A stretch of DNA of 64,000 nucleotides from LMUY01 sp964242215 (GCA_964242215.1 CAXTCJ010000017.1:1-64000); one strand, 5' to 3'; positions 8,927 through 16,893 are shown, counted from the stretch's first letter. Notes: a model not told the origin generated them from the sequence alone. Numbers and translations: made by a program.

Positions 8927-9424
8927 TCAGTTGCCTTGCACGATGAGCCGGTCGCCCTCGAACCTGTAGCCGGGCAGGCGAGCCATAAAGGATTGGCCGA
9001 GCAGATTGCTGCTGAGTTCGCCGGGCTTGGAGACGACAGCGGGGATGTTGTGGCGCGTAATGCCGGCGATCGTGAGGGTATGGATCATCACCGGCGCGAC
9101 GGCGGTTTGCCCATTCGCCGTGGAAACGCGGCCGGAATAATGCAACGAGTCCACGTCAATGCCGACCTGCCCGGCATCTTCGGCGCGCAGTGCAACGAAG
9201 GATGCGCCGGTGTCGAACACCATGGGCAGCGTCTCGCCGTTCACTTCGGCCTGCACCGCGTAGACGCCGCGAGCGTCGCGGCGGGCAACCTCGTGCGCGC
9301 TGGAGCTCTCGGGATAATTCACGCTCGGCAAGGGCGCGGGTGCAGACAGGGTCTGTGCCCTCGGGCCAGTGTCGCTGGCGATCAAAGCGGCGGTGACGCC
9401 AGCAGCCAGCCAGAGAAGCTTCAT
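8927..9424 (-). CDS. Membrane-anchored retropepsin-like aspartic protease (clan AA)
   Basis: 165 aa. An N-terminal hydrophobic signal or anchor (MKLLWLAAGVTAALIASDTG) precedes a single retropepsin-like lobe. The active-site motif is FDTGAS; the flap-like region has STANGQTA, and LLGQSFMARL is the typical terminal motif of the bacterial TIGR02281-type family. Such proteins dimerise to make one active site, probably in the periplasm. The ATG at 9424 places the signal at the N-terminus; an upstream in-frame start at 9508 would bury it. Physiological substrates are unknown. Confidence 0.8.
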   Translation of the reverse strand: MKLLWLAAGVTAALIASDTGPRAQTLSAPAPLPSVNYPESSSAHEVARRDARGVYAVQAEVNGETLPMVFDTGASFVALRAEDAGQVGIDVDSLHYSGRVSTANGQTAVAPVMIHTLTIAGITRHNIPAVVSKPGELSSNLLGQSFMARLPGYRFEGDRLIVQGN

Positions 9425-9576
9425 GCACCATGTTCCGTTCGCTCGAGACGCGGATAACCCCGTAACGAAATCGGTGTTGGCATGCTGGCTCAGAACCGGG
9501 CAAGTCACATTGTAGTCAGGTGTTGCCGAAGCGGTGCTGGTGCTGTCTCCATCCCTTGGCGCCGCTTGAAAGCAAA

Positions 9577-9606
9577 GCGGGGGGCAGGATCGCTCCTGCC
9601 CCCCGC
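9577..9606 (-). terminator. Intrinsic terminator of the DUF4142 lipoprotein gene
   Basis: A perfect 13-bp GC-rich stem (GCGGGGGGCAGGA with its complement) and a TCGC loop lies 24 bp after the stop at 9631 on the minus strand. It is followed on that strand by TTTGCTTTC, as expected for an intrinsic terminator. Confidence 0.8.
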
Positions 9607-9630
9607 TCCAGCAAGTCTAGCGTGTCGGGT

Positions 9631-10173
9631 TTAGCCGCGCATGCCGGACAGGCGGCGGGCCATCGTCAGATGCATCTGGATCGTCGGCAGGGTCGCGGTG
9701 GCGAAAGCCTTCACATCCGGATCCTGACCGTTGGCGATCTCGTCCTGGAACGCCTTGACGGCCATCTGGTGGCCCATGACCTGGCCGCGTAGGTAGTCAC
9801 GGTTGAACGCGACCGGGCGATCGGCATTCAGCTTGGCCATCATGTCCGTCGCCATCTGCGGCGGGGTCGTGTCGGGCGTGAAGCCCTTGCTCTGCGCGAT
9901 CGTCATCAGCTGCTGGTCGGCCTTGGTGTGGTCGTCGATCATCTTCTGCGCGAAGGTCTTGACGGGCTTGCCACGGGCCTTGGTCAGGGCGAGCTGAGCG
10001 GCGCCGATTTCGGCGGCATCGGTCTGGGCGGCGGCATTGATGAACGCCTGGTCAGCGGCTGCCAACGGCGGCGGGGCCGGCGGCGCGGCGGCGACCGGCG
10101 TAGCGGAATTGCTGGAACAGGCCGCGATGGGCAGCAGGGCGGCCACAAACAGCCAGCGAGCGGAACGAATCAT
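9631..10173 (-). CDS. DUF4142 lipoprotein
   Basis: 180 aa. A lipoprotein signal with lipobox IAAC (Cys about residue 18) is followed by a Pro/Ala linker. A helical ferritin-like DUF4142 domain begins near residue 35 (ADQAFINAAAQTDAAEIGAA) and continues through FAQKMIDDHTKADQQL. His and Glu/Asp residues recur in the helices, as in the family. DUF4142 proteins are periplasmic with no firm biochemical role; some are linked to stress or oxidative conditions. The ATG at 10173 has an AAGGAG site. It appears monocistronic, with a strong terminator at 9577-9606. Confidence 0.82.
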   Translation of the reverse strand: MIRSARWLFVAALLPIAACSSNSATPVAAAPPAPPPLAAADQAFINAAAQTDAAEIGAAQLALTKARGKPVKTFAQKMIDDHTKADQQLMTIAQSKGFTPDTTPPQMATDMMAKLNADRPVAFNRDYLRGQVMGHQMAVKAFQDEIANGQDPDVKAFATATLPTIQMHLTMARRLSGMRG

Positions 10174-10256
10174 CAAGAAAGAACTCCTTAGGTGGACGGC
10201 GGATATGAGCCTGGCAAACGCGTTGCTAGCCGAATCGTTCACATCTGCACGTAATC

Positions 10257-11210
10257 TCATCTTGCATGGCGGAAACGCTCTACGGCCGCAACCAGCGAGC
10301 GGCGGATACCAGGTTCGAGTGCGGAATGACCGGCGTCCGGGATCACGGTCAACCGCGCGGAGGGCCAGGCGGCGGCCAGTTCAAACGCGGTGCGGGGCGG
10401 GCAGACCATGTCGTAGCGCCCCTGAACGATCTCCCCGGGTAAATGGCCGATCAGGTTCATTCGGCCGAGCAGACCCTCGGGGGGCAGGAACAGGTCATGG
10501 GCGAAATAATGCGCCTCGATGCGCGCCAGGCCGAGCGCGGTGCGGTCCTGCGCAAACGAGGCTACCGTATCGGGGCTTGGGAGCAGGGTGGAGCAGGATC
10601 CCTCGTAGACGGACCAGGCGCGCGCCGCCGACATGTGGATCGCCGGGTCGGGGTGGTTCAGCCGGTTCAGGTAGGAGCCGAGGATGTCGCCCCGCTCGTG
10701 CTCCGGCAGGTATTGCACGAATTGGGCGTGGGCGTCCGGGAAGATCGCGGCCAGACCGTGCAGGAACCAGTCGACCTCGACCCGGCGCCCCAGGAACACG
10801 CCGCGCAGTACCAGGCCGGAGACGCGGGTGGGATGCGCCTGGGCGTAGGCCAGTGCCAGGGTGGACCCCCACGAGCCACCAAACAGCAGCCAGCGATCGA
10901 GGCCGAGATGGCGGCGGAGTTGCTCGATGTCGTCCACCAGGTCGGCGGTGGTGTTCGCCACCAGGCTGCCGAGCGGGCGGGACCGGCCCGCGCCGCGCTG
11001 GTCGAAAATCACCACGCGCCAGAAGCCCGGGTCGAAGAAGCGGCGGTGCACGGCCCCGGCGCCGGCACCCGGACCGCCGTGCAGGAACAGCACGGGCTGG
11101 CCACGGGGATGGCCAACTTGCTCCCAATACATGACGTGGCCGCCGGAGACGGGCATGTAGCCGGTCTCGAACGGTCCGATCTCCGGGAAAAGGTCTCCGC
11201 CGCGTGGCAT
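10257..11210 (-). CDS. pip: Proline iminopeptidase
   Basis: 317 aa alpha/beta-hydrolase of peptidase family S33. It releases N-terminal proline from peptides. The oxyanion motif HGGPGAG (about residue 44), the nucleophile elbow GGSWGS, the DQRGAGRS block and C-terminal DAGHS (catalytic His) are all present. Length and motif order match bacterial Pip. The start is taken as the ATG at 11210 (MPRGGDLFPEIGPF); the frame remains open further upstream but that region is antisense to the DUF423 gene. It is divergent from the DUF423 gene with about 60 bp between. Peptide breakdown fits the several peptide importers in the window. Confidence 0.9.
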   Translation of the reverse strand: MPRGGDLFPEIGPFETGYMPVSGGHVMYWEQVGHPRGQPVLFLHGGPGAGAGAVHRRFFDPGFWRVVIFDQRGAGRSRPLGSLVANTTADLVDDIEQLRRHLGLDRWLLFGGSWGSTLALAYAQAHPTRVSGLVLRGVFLGRRVEVDWFLHGLAAIFPDAHAQFVQYLPEHERGDILGSYLNRLNHPDPAIHMSAARAWSVYEGSCSTLLPSPDTVASFAQDRTALGLARIEAHYFAHDLFLPPEGLLGRMNLIGHLPGEIVQGRYDMVCPPRTAFELAAAWPSARLTVIPDAGHSALEPGIRRSLVAAVERFRHAR

Positions 11211-11269
11211 ATGCGGCAATGGTATCGCGTGTGGCGCCGCGGCGGAACATGGTTTGACGAGGATTGCGG

Positions 11270-11638
11270 ATGTATCGGCTTTGGATCGGCTTGGGCGGGT
11301 TGTTTGGGGCGGGGGCGGTGGGCATGGCGGCGGCGGCGGCCCATGCGCTTGCGGGTCTATCGCCGTCGGCGCTGCACATCGTGGAGTCGGGCATCCAGAT
11401 GCAAGGCTGGCACGCGCTGGCCTTGATCGGCTGTGGGCTATGGTCGCAGCAGCGGGGCGGGTTGGCGCATTGGGCCGGGGCCGCATTCGCACTGGGCACG
11501 GTGCTGTTCTGTGCCGCGGTCTACTCCGTGGGCCTCGCCGGCGTATCGCTGAATGCGGTCGCGCCGACCGGGGGATTGCTGCTGATCGCGGGCTGGCTGT
11601 TGCTGGCGGCATCCGCGGTGCGGCGCCCGGCCTCATGA
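11270..11638 (+). CDS. DUF423 small membrane protein
   Basis: 122 aa with four hydrophobic segments (about residues 5-25, 43-60, 67-87 and 95-115), the DUF423 (YgdD-like) arrangement. Motifs FGAGAVGMAAAAAHAL and GWHALALI are typical. Function unknown in the family. The ATG at 11270 has GAGG eight bases upstream; a TTG two codons earlier is possible. The stop overlaps the start of the RlmM-like gene by 4 bp (ATGA), so they are co-translated. A pairing of a DUF423 gene with an rRNA methyltransferase gene recalls ygdD-rlmM of enterobacteria. Confidence 0.85.
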   Translation: MYRLWIGLGGLFGAGAVGMAAAAAHALAGLSPSALHIVESGIQMQGWHALALIGCGLWSQQRGGLAHWAGAAFALGTVLFCAAVYSVGLAGVSLNAVAPTGGLLLIAGWLLLAASAVRRPAS

Positions 11639-12537
11639 TCGCGAGCGCCTATCTGGCCGCGGAGGGCTTCGAGCACACGCTCGCCGAGGAACTGGCCCGC
11701 GGCGGAGTGGCGGTCTCGGGCTGGCATGGGCGGTTGGCGCTGTCGCCGGATCCGCCGCGCGACTCGGCCTGGGCGATGGATGTGTGGACGGCGCCGCGGG
11801 AGCTGCCGGCGCCGTCGGTGAAGGCGGCGGCCGACGCATTGCGGGCGATCCAGCGCAATTGGGCAGGCTATGCCGCCGGGCATCACCGCCGCTCCGCCCT
11901 GATCGCGGACCGGCTTCCGCCGGTGCGCGCCCGGCCGCTGCAGTTCCCCGAACCGGCGCCGACCTCCCACCTCGGTGCGTGGACGCTGCTGGATAATGAC
12001 CGCTTGCTGGCCAGCCCGAGCAAAGCAAGCCCGTTCCCGAATGGCGAGGTTGCCTTCGTCGAGGATCGCGCCGGGCCGCCCTCCCGCGCCTATCTCAAGC
12101 TATGGGAGGCGTGCACCCGGCTCGGTGCCTGGCCGCGATCGGGCGAAACCTGCGTGGATTTGGGCGCGTCACCCGGCGGCTGGACTTGGGCGATCGCGCA
12201 GTTGGGGGCTGGCGTGCTGGCGATCGATCGCGCGCCGCTCGACCCGGCGGTGGCGAGCCTGCCGGGTGTCCGGTGGCAGGAGGGCAGTGCCTTTACCATC
12301 GAGCCGTTCGCGGTGGACTGGCTGTTCAGCGACGTCATCGCCTACCCGGCGCCGTTGCACGAGATGGTGCAGCGGTGGATGGGCTATGCCCGGCGGATCG
12401 TCTGCACGGTGAAGCTGCAGGGTGAGACCGACCACGACGCGATCGATGCGTTCAGGGCGCTCGGTGGGCGGCTGATGCACCTGCACCACAACAAGCACGA
12501 GTTGACGTTCATTTGGGTGAAGGGTGGGGCGGGGTGA
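11635..12537 (+). CDS. rlmM: 23S rRNA 2'-O-methyltransferase, RlmM-like
   Basis: 300 aa. The C-terminal half is an FtsJ/RrmJ-type SAM-dependent methyltransferase. It has the SAM motif DLGASPGGWTWAIAQLGA (about residues 177-194), an acidic residue in FSDVIAY, a Lys in CTVKLQG and a C-terminal KHELTF. These correspond to the K-D-K-E tetrad. The N-terminal half is RlmM-like. E. coli RlmM (C2498 of 23S rRNA) is longer, about 366 aa, so this is a shorter alphaproteobacterial form. The ATG at 11635 overlaps the upstream stop. Its last 29 bp overlap the 3' end of gmhB on the other strand. Confidence 0.8.
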   Translation: MIASAYLAAEGFEHTLAEELARGGVAVSGWHGRLALSPDPPRDSAWAMDVWTAPRELPAPSVKAAADALRAIQRNWAGYAAGHHRRSALIADRLPPVRARPLQFPEPAPTSHLGAWTLLDNDRLLASPSKASPFPNGEVAFVEDRAGPPSRAYLKLWEACTRLGAWPRSGETCVDLGASPGGWTWAIAQLGAGVLAIDRAPLDPAVASLPGVRWQEGSAFTIEPFAVDWLFSDVIAYPAPLHEMVQRWMGYARRIVCTVKLQGETDHDAIDAFRALGGRLMHLHHNKHELTFIWVKGGAG

Positions 12538-13030
12538 GCAGCGGCGCGACGGTTTGCAGCAAGTCGCCGCCCGCGACCAAGCAGCCCCGTATGCCGGCCG
12601 CCGCCGCGGCGGCCAGGTCGGTTGGTTGGTCGCCCACCATCACGCAGCACGCTGGGTCGAGCGCCCAGTGGCGGATCAGGTCCAGGATCATGCCGGGGGC
12701 GGGCTTGCGCCAGTCGCTGACCCGGCGGTAGCGGTCGACGACGCCGTCCGGATGAAATGGGCAGACCCGGATGTCATCGATCCGGCCGCCGGCGAGGCGG
12801 ATTTGCTCCACCATCCAGGCATGCAGCGCGTCCGTCGCCGCTTCGTCGAACAAGCCGCGAGCGATGCCGGACTGATTGGTCACCACGAACACCAGCCACC
12901 CCGCCTCGGTCGCCCGGCGGATCGCCTCCAGCGCGCCAGGCATCCACTCCCACCGCTCACGCGTGCCGACATAGCCGTGGTCGCGGTTGATCGTGCCGTC
13001 GCGGTCGAGGAACAGGGCCCGCCGCTTCAG
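12509..13030 (-). CDS. gmhB: D-glycero-D-manno-heptose 1,7-bisphosphate 7-phosphatase, non-canonical start
   Basis: 173 aa HAD-superfamily phosphatase. It removes the 7-phosphate of heptose bisphosphate in ADP-heptose synthesis for LPS. Motif I LFLDRDGT lies at residues 6-13; motif II is VVTNQSGI and motifs III/IV are KPAPGM and VMVGDQPTD. The zinc loop is altered: CPFHPDG keeps Cys and His, but the later pair reads VSDWRKP instead of the usual CxC. No ATG, GTG or TTG lies in frame upstream of motif I; the next in-frame ATG (12943) would delete it. I therefore place the start at a CTG at 13030, inside a 17-bp tandem duplication after the gmhA stop. Confidence 0.78.
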   Translation of the reverse strand: MKRRALFLDRDGTINRDHGYVGTRERWEWMPGALEAIRRATEAGWLVFVVTNQSGIARGLFDEAATDALHAWMVEQIRLAGGRIDDIRVCPFHPDGVVDRYRRVSDWRKPAPGMILDLIRHWALDPACCVMVGDQPTDLAAAAAAGIRGCLVAGGDLLQTVAPLLTPPHPSPK

Positions 13031-13051
13031 GGGGCCCGCCGCTTCAGGGGG
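13018..13051. repeat. 17-bp tandem duplication at the gmhA/gmhB junction
   Basis: Two perfect, adjacent copies of cccgccgcttcaggggg (13018-13034 and 13035-13051). The left copy holds the probable CTG start of gmhB and the right copy the TGA stop of gmhA. With a single copy the CTG would overlap the TGA as CTGA, the ordinary coupled arrangement, so the duplication looks like a recent slippage event that moved the two genes 17 bp apart. Confidence 0.85.
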
Positions 13052-13646
13052 CGAGGTCGGGAAACAGCTCCCGCTCCACGATGCCGGTGATGAGGTGGAG
13101 CGCCGTGATATGCACCTGCTGCACGATGGCGGTGCGCGGCGACGGGGCCGTGAACACCAGGTCCGCGTGATCCGCCATGGGCACCGCGTCCGTGCCGCAG
13201 AAGCCGAGCGTCACCAGCCCGGCGGCGCGGGCGGAGTCGAGCGCTTCCAGGATGTTGGGGGAGCGGCCGGAAGTGGAGATAGCCACCAACACGTCGCCGG
13301 GCCGCCCGAGCGCGCGGACCTGGCGCTCGAACACGCTGCTAAAGCCGTAGTCGTTGGCAATGGCGGTCAGGGCGGAACTGTCCGTGGTGAGCGCGATAGC
13401 GGCCAAAGGTGGGCGGTCGAACATCAGGCGGCCGGTGAACTCGGCGGCGATGTGCTGGGCGTCCGCGGCACTGCCTCCGTTGCCGGCGAACAGCAGTTTG
13501 TTGCCGGCCCGAAGTGCAGCGGTGATCCGCTCGGCCATCGCCATCATCGTTGCGCGCAGCCCGGCGTCGGAGGCCAGCGTTCGCATGGCTGCGGCGGATT
13601 GCCCCAGGTAATCGTCAGCCCACGCATCCTGCGCCACGATCGTCAC
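13044..13646 (-). CDS. gmhA: Sedoheptulose-7-phosphate isomerase
   Basis: 200 aa SIS-domain isomerase. It converts sedoheptulose 7-phosphate to D-glycero-D-manno-heptose 7-phosphate, the first committed step of heptose synthesis. The GmhA motifs are clear: LLFAGNGGSAADAQHIAAEFTGR (sugar-phosphate binding, with the His), ALTTDSSALTAIANDYG, and the SIS motif AISTSGRSPNILEAL. The start is uncertain: GTG at 13646 is used, but TTG at 13673 and GTG at 13637 are also in frame. It is 130 bp downstream of znuB and directly upstream of gmhB, the expected pathway partner. Confidence 0.9.
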   Translation of the reverse strand: MTIVAQDAWADDYLGQSAAAMRTLASDAGLRATMMAMAERITAALRAGNKLLFAGNGGSAADAQHIAAEFTGRLMFDRPPLAAIALTTDSSALTAIANDYGFSSVFERQVRALGRPGDVLVAISTSGRSPNILEALDSARAAGLVTLGFCGTDAVPMADHADLVFTAPSPRTAIVQQVHITALHLITGIVERELFPDLAP

Positions 13647-13761
13647 TCCGCCCCCGTCACTCCGTGCACCCAACGGTTAGCCATCGTGGCCCGGCGTTGC
13701 AATGCGGAGCGGCGGTCGGGTGGCGAACTGGACGTGCGGGATACTGGCCGCTGGCCGTCCA

Positions 13762-13795
13762 CCGGTGACACCGGGCTCAAGGCCGGGCGTAACGG
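13762..13795. repeat. Diverged single copy of the palindromic repeat arm
   Basis: Aligns over its full length with the right arm of the 5515-5655 element. It shares the core GGCTCAAG and the end AACGG/GACGG but has several mismatches, and forms a weak hairpin of its own. It overlaps the stop codon of znuB (13777-13779), again placing this repeat type at a gene's 3' end. Confidence 0.4.
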
Positions 13796-14568
13796 TAGAT
13801 ACTGGCAGCGCCATACACGGCGGTGCTGACGGCGGTGATCCAGAAGCTGGACGGCCAGTCGGTGTAGAAGGCCAGGGTGATGCCGAGCCATGTCTCCGCC
13901 ACCGCCAGCCCCGCTGCCAGCGCGACCGAGCGGCTGAAGCGCATGGTCAGCTGCTGCGCCGCCGCGGCCGGCCCCACCATTAGCGTGAACACCAGCAATA
14001 CGCCCACCACCTGCGTGCAGCCCGCCGTCGCCAGCCCGACGATGGCGAGGAACACCACCGAGATCAGCCGCACCGGCACCCCGCGCGCCTCGGCCAGCTC
14101 CGGCTGCAAGCTGGCGAACAGCAGCGGGCGGGCGATCACGGCCAGGCCGGCCAGGCACAGCGCGGCGAGGCCGACCAGCGCCTGCAACGTCGCCTCGTCT
14201 ACCCCCAGCACGTTGCCGAACAGGAGGGCGGTGGCCTGGCTGGCATAGGCGGTGAAGAAATGCAGGAACAGCAGCCCGAGCCCGAGGGACGCGGCCAATA
14301 CGACGCCGATTGCCACGTCCCGGTGCGCCAGCCGGTCGCCGAGCAGGCCCATGCCGACCCCGCCCGCCACCGTGATCAGCACCAGGCCCCAAAATGGCGA
14401 CAACCCCACCAGGATTGCGCCGGTCGCTCCGGTGAAGCCGACATGGGACAATGCGTGGCCCGCAAAGGTCTGCCCCCGCAGCACCAGGAACGACCCGGCG
14501 AGCCCCGCCACCACCGCCACCACCGTTGCGGCGGCGAAGGCGTTGCGCATGAAGTCATACTCAAGCAT
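13777..14568 (-). CDS. znuB: Zinc ABC transporter permease
   Basis: 263 aa ABC-3 family permease with about 7-8 membrane segments. Family-typical stretches include LVLRGQTFAGHALSHVGFTG near the N-terminus, then GCTQVVGVLLVFTLMVGPAA. It moves Zn2+ across the inner membrane with ZnuA and ZnuC. The start at 14568 overlaps the 3' end of znuC by 8 bp. The order znuA-znuC-znuB and the divergent zur define a zinc-uptake operon. Manganese or iron transport is formally possible for this family, but the adjacent Zur argues for zinc. Confidence 0.9.
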   Translation of the reverse strand: MLEYDFMRNAFAAATVVAVVAGLAGSFLVLRGQTFAGHALSHVGFTGATGAILVGLSPFWGLVLITVAGGVGMGLLGDRLAHRDVAIGVVLAASLGLGLLFLHFFTAYASQATALLFGNVLGVDEATLQALVGLAALCLAGLAVIARPLLFASLQPELAEARGVPVRLISVVFLAIVGLATAGCTQVVGVLLVFTLMVGPAAAAQQLTMRFSRSVALAAGLAVAETWLGITLAFYTDWPSSFWITAVSTAVYGAASIYRYARP

Positions 14569-15319
14569 CGGCGGCGGTCACGAACACCCGGCCACCGGCG
14601 CGCACGACGTCGATCGGCGCGCCGTACAGCCGGGTCAGCACCGGCCCGGTGATCACGTCCTCAACCGTGCCCAGCGCTGCCTGGCCGCCGCCGAGATACA
14701 GCACACGGTCCATCGCCCCGAGCAGGGGGTTCAGCTCGTGCGCGCTGAACAGGACGGTTACGCCCAGTTCACGTTGCAGGCGGCGGACCAGGGCGACGAC
14801 GCCGCTCTGATGCCGTGGGTCCAAGCTCATCAGTGGTTCATCGAGCAGCAGCAGCGAGGGGCGGCCCAGCAGCGCCTGCGCCAGCAGTAGGCGTTGCCGC
14901 TCGCCGCCGGACAAATCCACGATCGGGCGTTCGGCCAGCGCTTCCGCCTGCACCAGGGCGAGCACGCGCGCGATCTCCGCCCGGTCGGTGGCGCTGGTGT
15001 GGGGCACGCCCCAACGCGCCCCGCCGCACGCCGAGGCGATGAAGTCGGCACCGCTCAGCCGCTGATGGGCCGTGGTGCGGATCTGCGGCATGTAGCCGAT
15101 CGCCGGGTTACCCCTCCGTGCCGGCTGCCCGCCCACCGTGATGCGGCCTGATACCGGCCGCACCAGCCCGAGGACAGCGCGCATCAGCGTGGTCTTGCCG
15201 GCGCCGTTCGGGCCGAGCAACCCCACGAACTCCCCCGCTGCGATGGCAAAACTGACGTCCCGCAGGACGGTGCGGTCACCGAGCTGAAGCCGGACGGTCT
15301 CGAATTGCAGGGCGGTCAC
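14561..15319 (-). CDS. znuC: Zinc ABC transporter ATP-binding protein
   Basis: 252 aa ABC ATPase. Walker A GPNGAGKTT (about residues 36-44), Q-loop in YMPQIR, signature LSGGERQRLLLAQAL, Walker B LLLLDEP and H-loop SAHELN are all intact. The domain is standard length for metal importers. The start at 15319 overlaps the end of znuA by 4 bp (ATGA) and the end overlaps znuB by 8 bp, so the three subunits are translationally coupled. It powers zinc uptake and is presumably repressed by Zur through the palindrome upstream of znuA. Confidence 0.92.
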   Translation of the reverse strand: MTALQFETVRLQLGDRTVLRDVSFAIAAGEFVGLLGPNGAGKTTLMRAVLGLVRPVSGRITVGGQPARRGNPAIGYMPQIRTTAHQRLSGADFIASACGGARWGVPHTSATDRAEIARVLALVQAEALAERPIVDLSGGERQRLLLAQALLGRPSLLLLDEPLMSLDPRHQSGVVALVRRLQRELGVTVLFSAHELNPLLGAMDRVLYLGGGQAALGTVEDVITGPVLTRLYGAPIDVVRAGGRVFVTAADA

Positions 15320-16179
15320 GGCCTGGTGTCGAGGGCGTGCTCCAGCGCGTCAAGCTGCGAAATCATCCAGCCGGTGTAGCTCTGCCCCGCGGGTTCGGTC
15401 TCGGTCACGCCGACGACGGGGACGTGCGCGTTTTGCGCGATTTGCAGCAGCCGCTTGGCCGCGCTGTCGGTGGCTTGGCTGTTGTAGAACAGCACGCGGA
15501 TCCGGTGCTGCTTCAAGTCCGCCTCCATGGCGGCGACGTCGGACGCCGACGGCTCGGTGTCGTTCATGACCGCAAGCTGGAAGCGTTCGTTCCGCATCGA
15601 CAGGCCCAGGGCTTGCGCCATCAGGCCGAAGACCGGCTCCGTTGCAGTGACCGGCACCCCGTGGGCCTTGGCGGCGAGCGCTGTGACCTTGGCCTGTAGC
15701 GGTTGCAGGCTGGCGAGGAAGCTGGCGAGCCGCGCGTCGTACTCCGCCTTGTGCGCCGGGTCGCGCCGGTCCAGGTCGTCCGTCAGCGCGTGGGCGAAGG
15801 CGGGCATGCAGGCCGGGTCGTACCACAGATGCGGGTTGCTGCCGGGCGCCCGGTGCAAGAGGTCGGCCACCACCATCGACTGGCGGCCTGGCCGCGGCGA
15901 CGCGCCCATCAGCTTGGCCATCCATGGATCGTAGCCGACGCCGTTGGCCACGACGATGTCCGCACTCGACAGTGCCCGGGCGACCGAGGGGCTGGCCTCG
16001 AACAGATGCGGGTCTTCGTCCGGGTTGCTCAGGATGCTTGTCACGGTCCAGCCCGGCCCGGCGATTTGCTGTGCCACATCGCCATAGAAGTTCTCGGCGG
16101 CGACGAGGCTGAACGGCTGCGCCATCGCGGGCCGGCAGACCGCCAGAACAGCCGCCAAGATCAGTCCAGCCTTGATCAC
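15316..16179 (-). CDS. znuA: Zinc ABC transporter substrate-binding protein
   Basis: 287 aa periplasmic protein of the TroA/ZnuA fold with signal peptide (cleavage after AMA, about residue 20). Candidate metal ligands are His in DEDPHLFEASP, His in SNPHLWYDP and later acidic residues. The long His-rich loop of many ZnuA proteins is absent. The backbone helix PLQAKVTALAAKAHGVPV is typical. It is the first gene of the operon, 31 bp from the Zur-box-like palindrome at 16210-16231. Because the His-rich loop is missing, manganese binding is an alternative, but the adjacent Zur makes zinc most likely. Confidence 0.88.
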   Translation of the reverse strand: MIKAGLILAAVLAVCRPAMAQPFSLVAAENFYGDVAQQIAGPGWTVTSILSNPDEDPHLFEASPSVARALSSADIVVANGVGYDPWMAKLMGASPRPGRQSMVVADLLHRAPGSNPHLWYDPACMPAFAHALTDDLDRRDPAHKAEYDARLASFLASLQPLQAKVTALAAKAHGVPVTATEPVFGLMAQALGLSMRNERFQLAVMNDTEPSASDVAAMEADLKQHRIRVLFYNSQATDSAAKRLLQIAQNAHVPVVGVTETEPAGQSYTGWMISQLDALEHALDTRP

Positions 16180-16209
16180 GATTTCTCTCCACGACGCAGC
16201 GCGGCCGAC

Positions 16210-16231
16210 GTGTTATGTTATAACGAAACAC
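16210..16231. promoter_or_regulatory. Putative Zur operator
   Basis: A 22-bp imperfect palindrome centred on GTTATAAC, with 18 of 22 positions symmetric. It lies 31 bp upstream of znuA and 174 bp upstream of zur. The AT-rich core with a TGTTATxxTATAAC character is what is known for Zur boxes in proteobacteria; here the call is by position and symmetry. Confidence 0.7.
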
Positions 16232-16242
16232 ATAGCAACACC

Positions 16243-16281
16243 TCCTCCCCCTCCCCTTGAGGGAGGGGGCGGGGGGAGGGG
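16243..16281. repeat. CCCCTTGAGGG-type intergenic repeat, copy 1 (variant)
   Basis: A C-run/G-run hairpin element (CTCCCCTTGAGGGAGGG core followed by GGGGGGAGGGG). It is a diverged relative of the two nearly identical copies at 19241-19278 and 25790-25827. It lies between the Zur-box-like site and zur. Confidence 0.65.
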
Positions 16282-16404
16282 TAGCCACACGCATCAGCCT
16301 TAGCCTGTTTGCGATCCAACGGTCGCGCCGTGGCCACCCTTCCCTCAAGCGGAGGCGGATTTTTCTGTCGATGGTTGTAGGATCCACCCTGATCGGAGTG
16401 TCGC

Positions 16405-16887
16405 TTGAACCCAACCAAATTTTCTCGCCGCACGTCGTCCCTGCTGTCCCAGGCCGAAGCGCTCTGCACCGCCCGCGGCGTCCGCCTGACCGAACTGCGA
16501 CGCCACGTGCTCGGCCTGGTGCTAGATAGCGAGCGGCCCGCGGGCGCCTACGACATGCTCGAGCGGCTGCGCCCGCATCACAAGGGCGCAGCCCCGCCCA
16601 CAGTCTACCGCGCACTGGAGTTCCTGCTGGAACAGGGGCTGATCCACAAGGTCGAGCGGCTCTCCGCCTTCGTCGGCTGCGTGCATGGCATGGACGAGCA
16701 CGGCCACGACGAAGCGCACAATGCGCAATTCCTGATCTGCACCAAATGCGGCCGCGTGGCGGAGTTGAACGATCACTCGATCGGCCACTCGCTGCAGCAG
16801 GCCGCAACCACGACCGGGTTCCAAATCCATCGGTCGGTCGTGGAGGCGGACGGCCTATGCGCGGCCTGCGTTAGCGAAGTGGGTTAG
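16405..16887 (+). CDS. zur: Zinc uptake regulator, Fur family
   Basis: 160 aa. The N-terminal winged helix contains LTELRRHVLGLVLDSERPAG and the recognition region APPTVYRALEFLLEQGL. The dimerisation/metal domain carries HGMDEHGHDEAHNAQFLICTKCGRV: clustered His ligands, then the structural zinc CxxC. A C-terminal CAAC completes the Cys4 site. With zinc it represses znuACB. The start is a TTG at 16405, supported by CGGAGTG upstream and by the lack of a nearby in-frame ATG. It is divergent from znuA across a 225-bp gap holding the Zur-box-like site and a repeat. Confidence 0.92.
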   Translation: MNPTKFSRRTSSLLSQAEALCTARGVRLTELRRHVLGLVLDSERPAGAYDMLERLRPHHKGAAPPTVYRALEFLLEQGLIHKVERLSAFVGCVHGMDEHGHDEAHNAQFLICTKCGRVAELNDHSIGHSLQQAATTTGFQIHRSVVEADGLCAACVSEVG

Positions 16888-16893
16888 CCGGCG

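Noticed and set aside
10037..11134. 365-aa plus-strand open frame over DUF4142 and pip
   Set aside because: Arg/Gly/Pro-rich low-complexity translation antisense to two well-supported genes.
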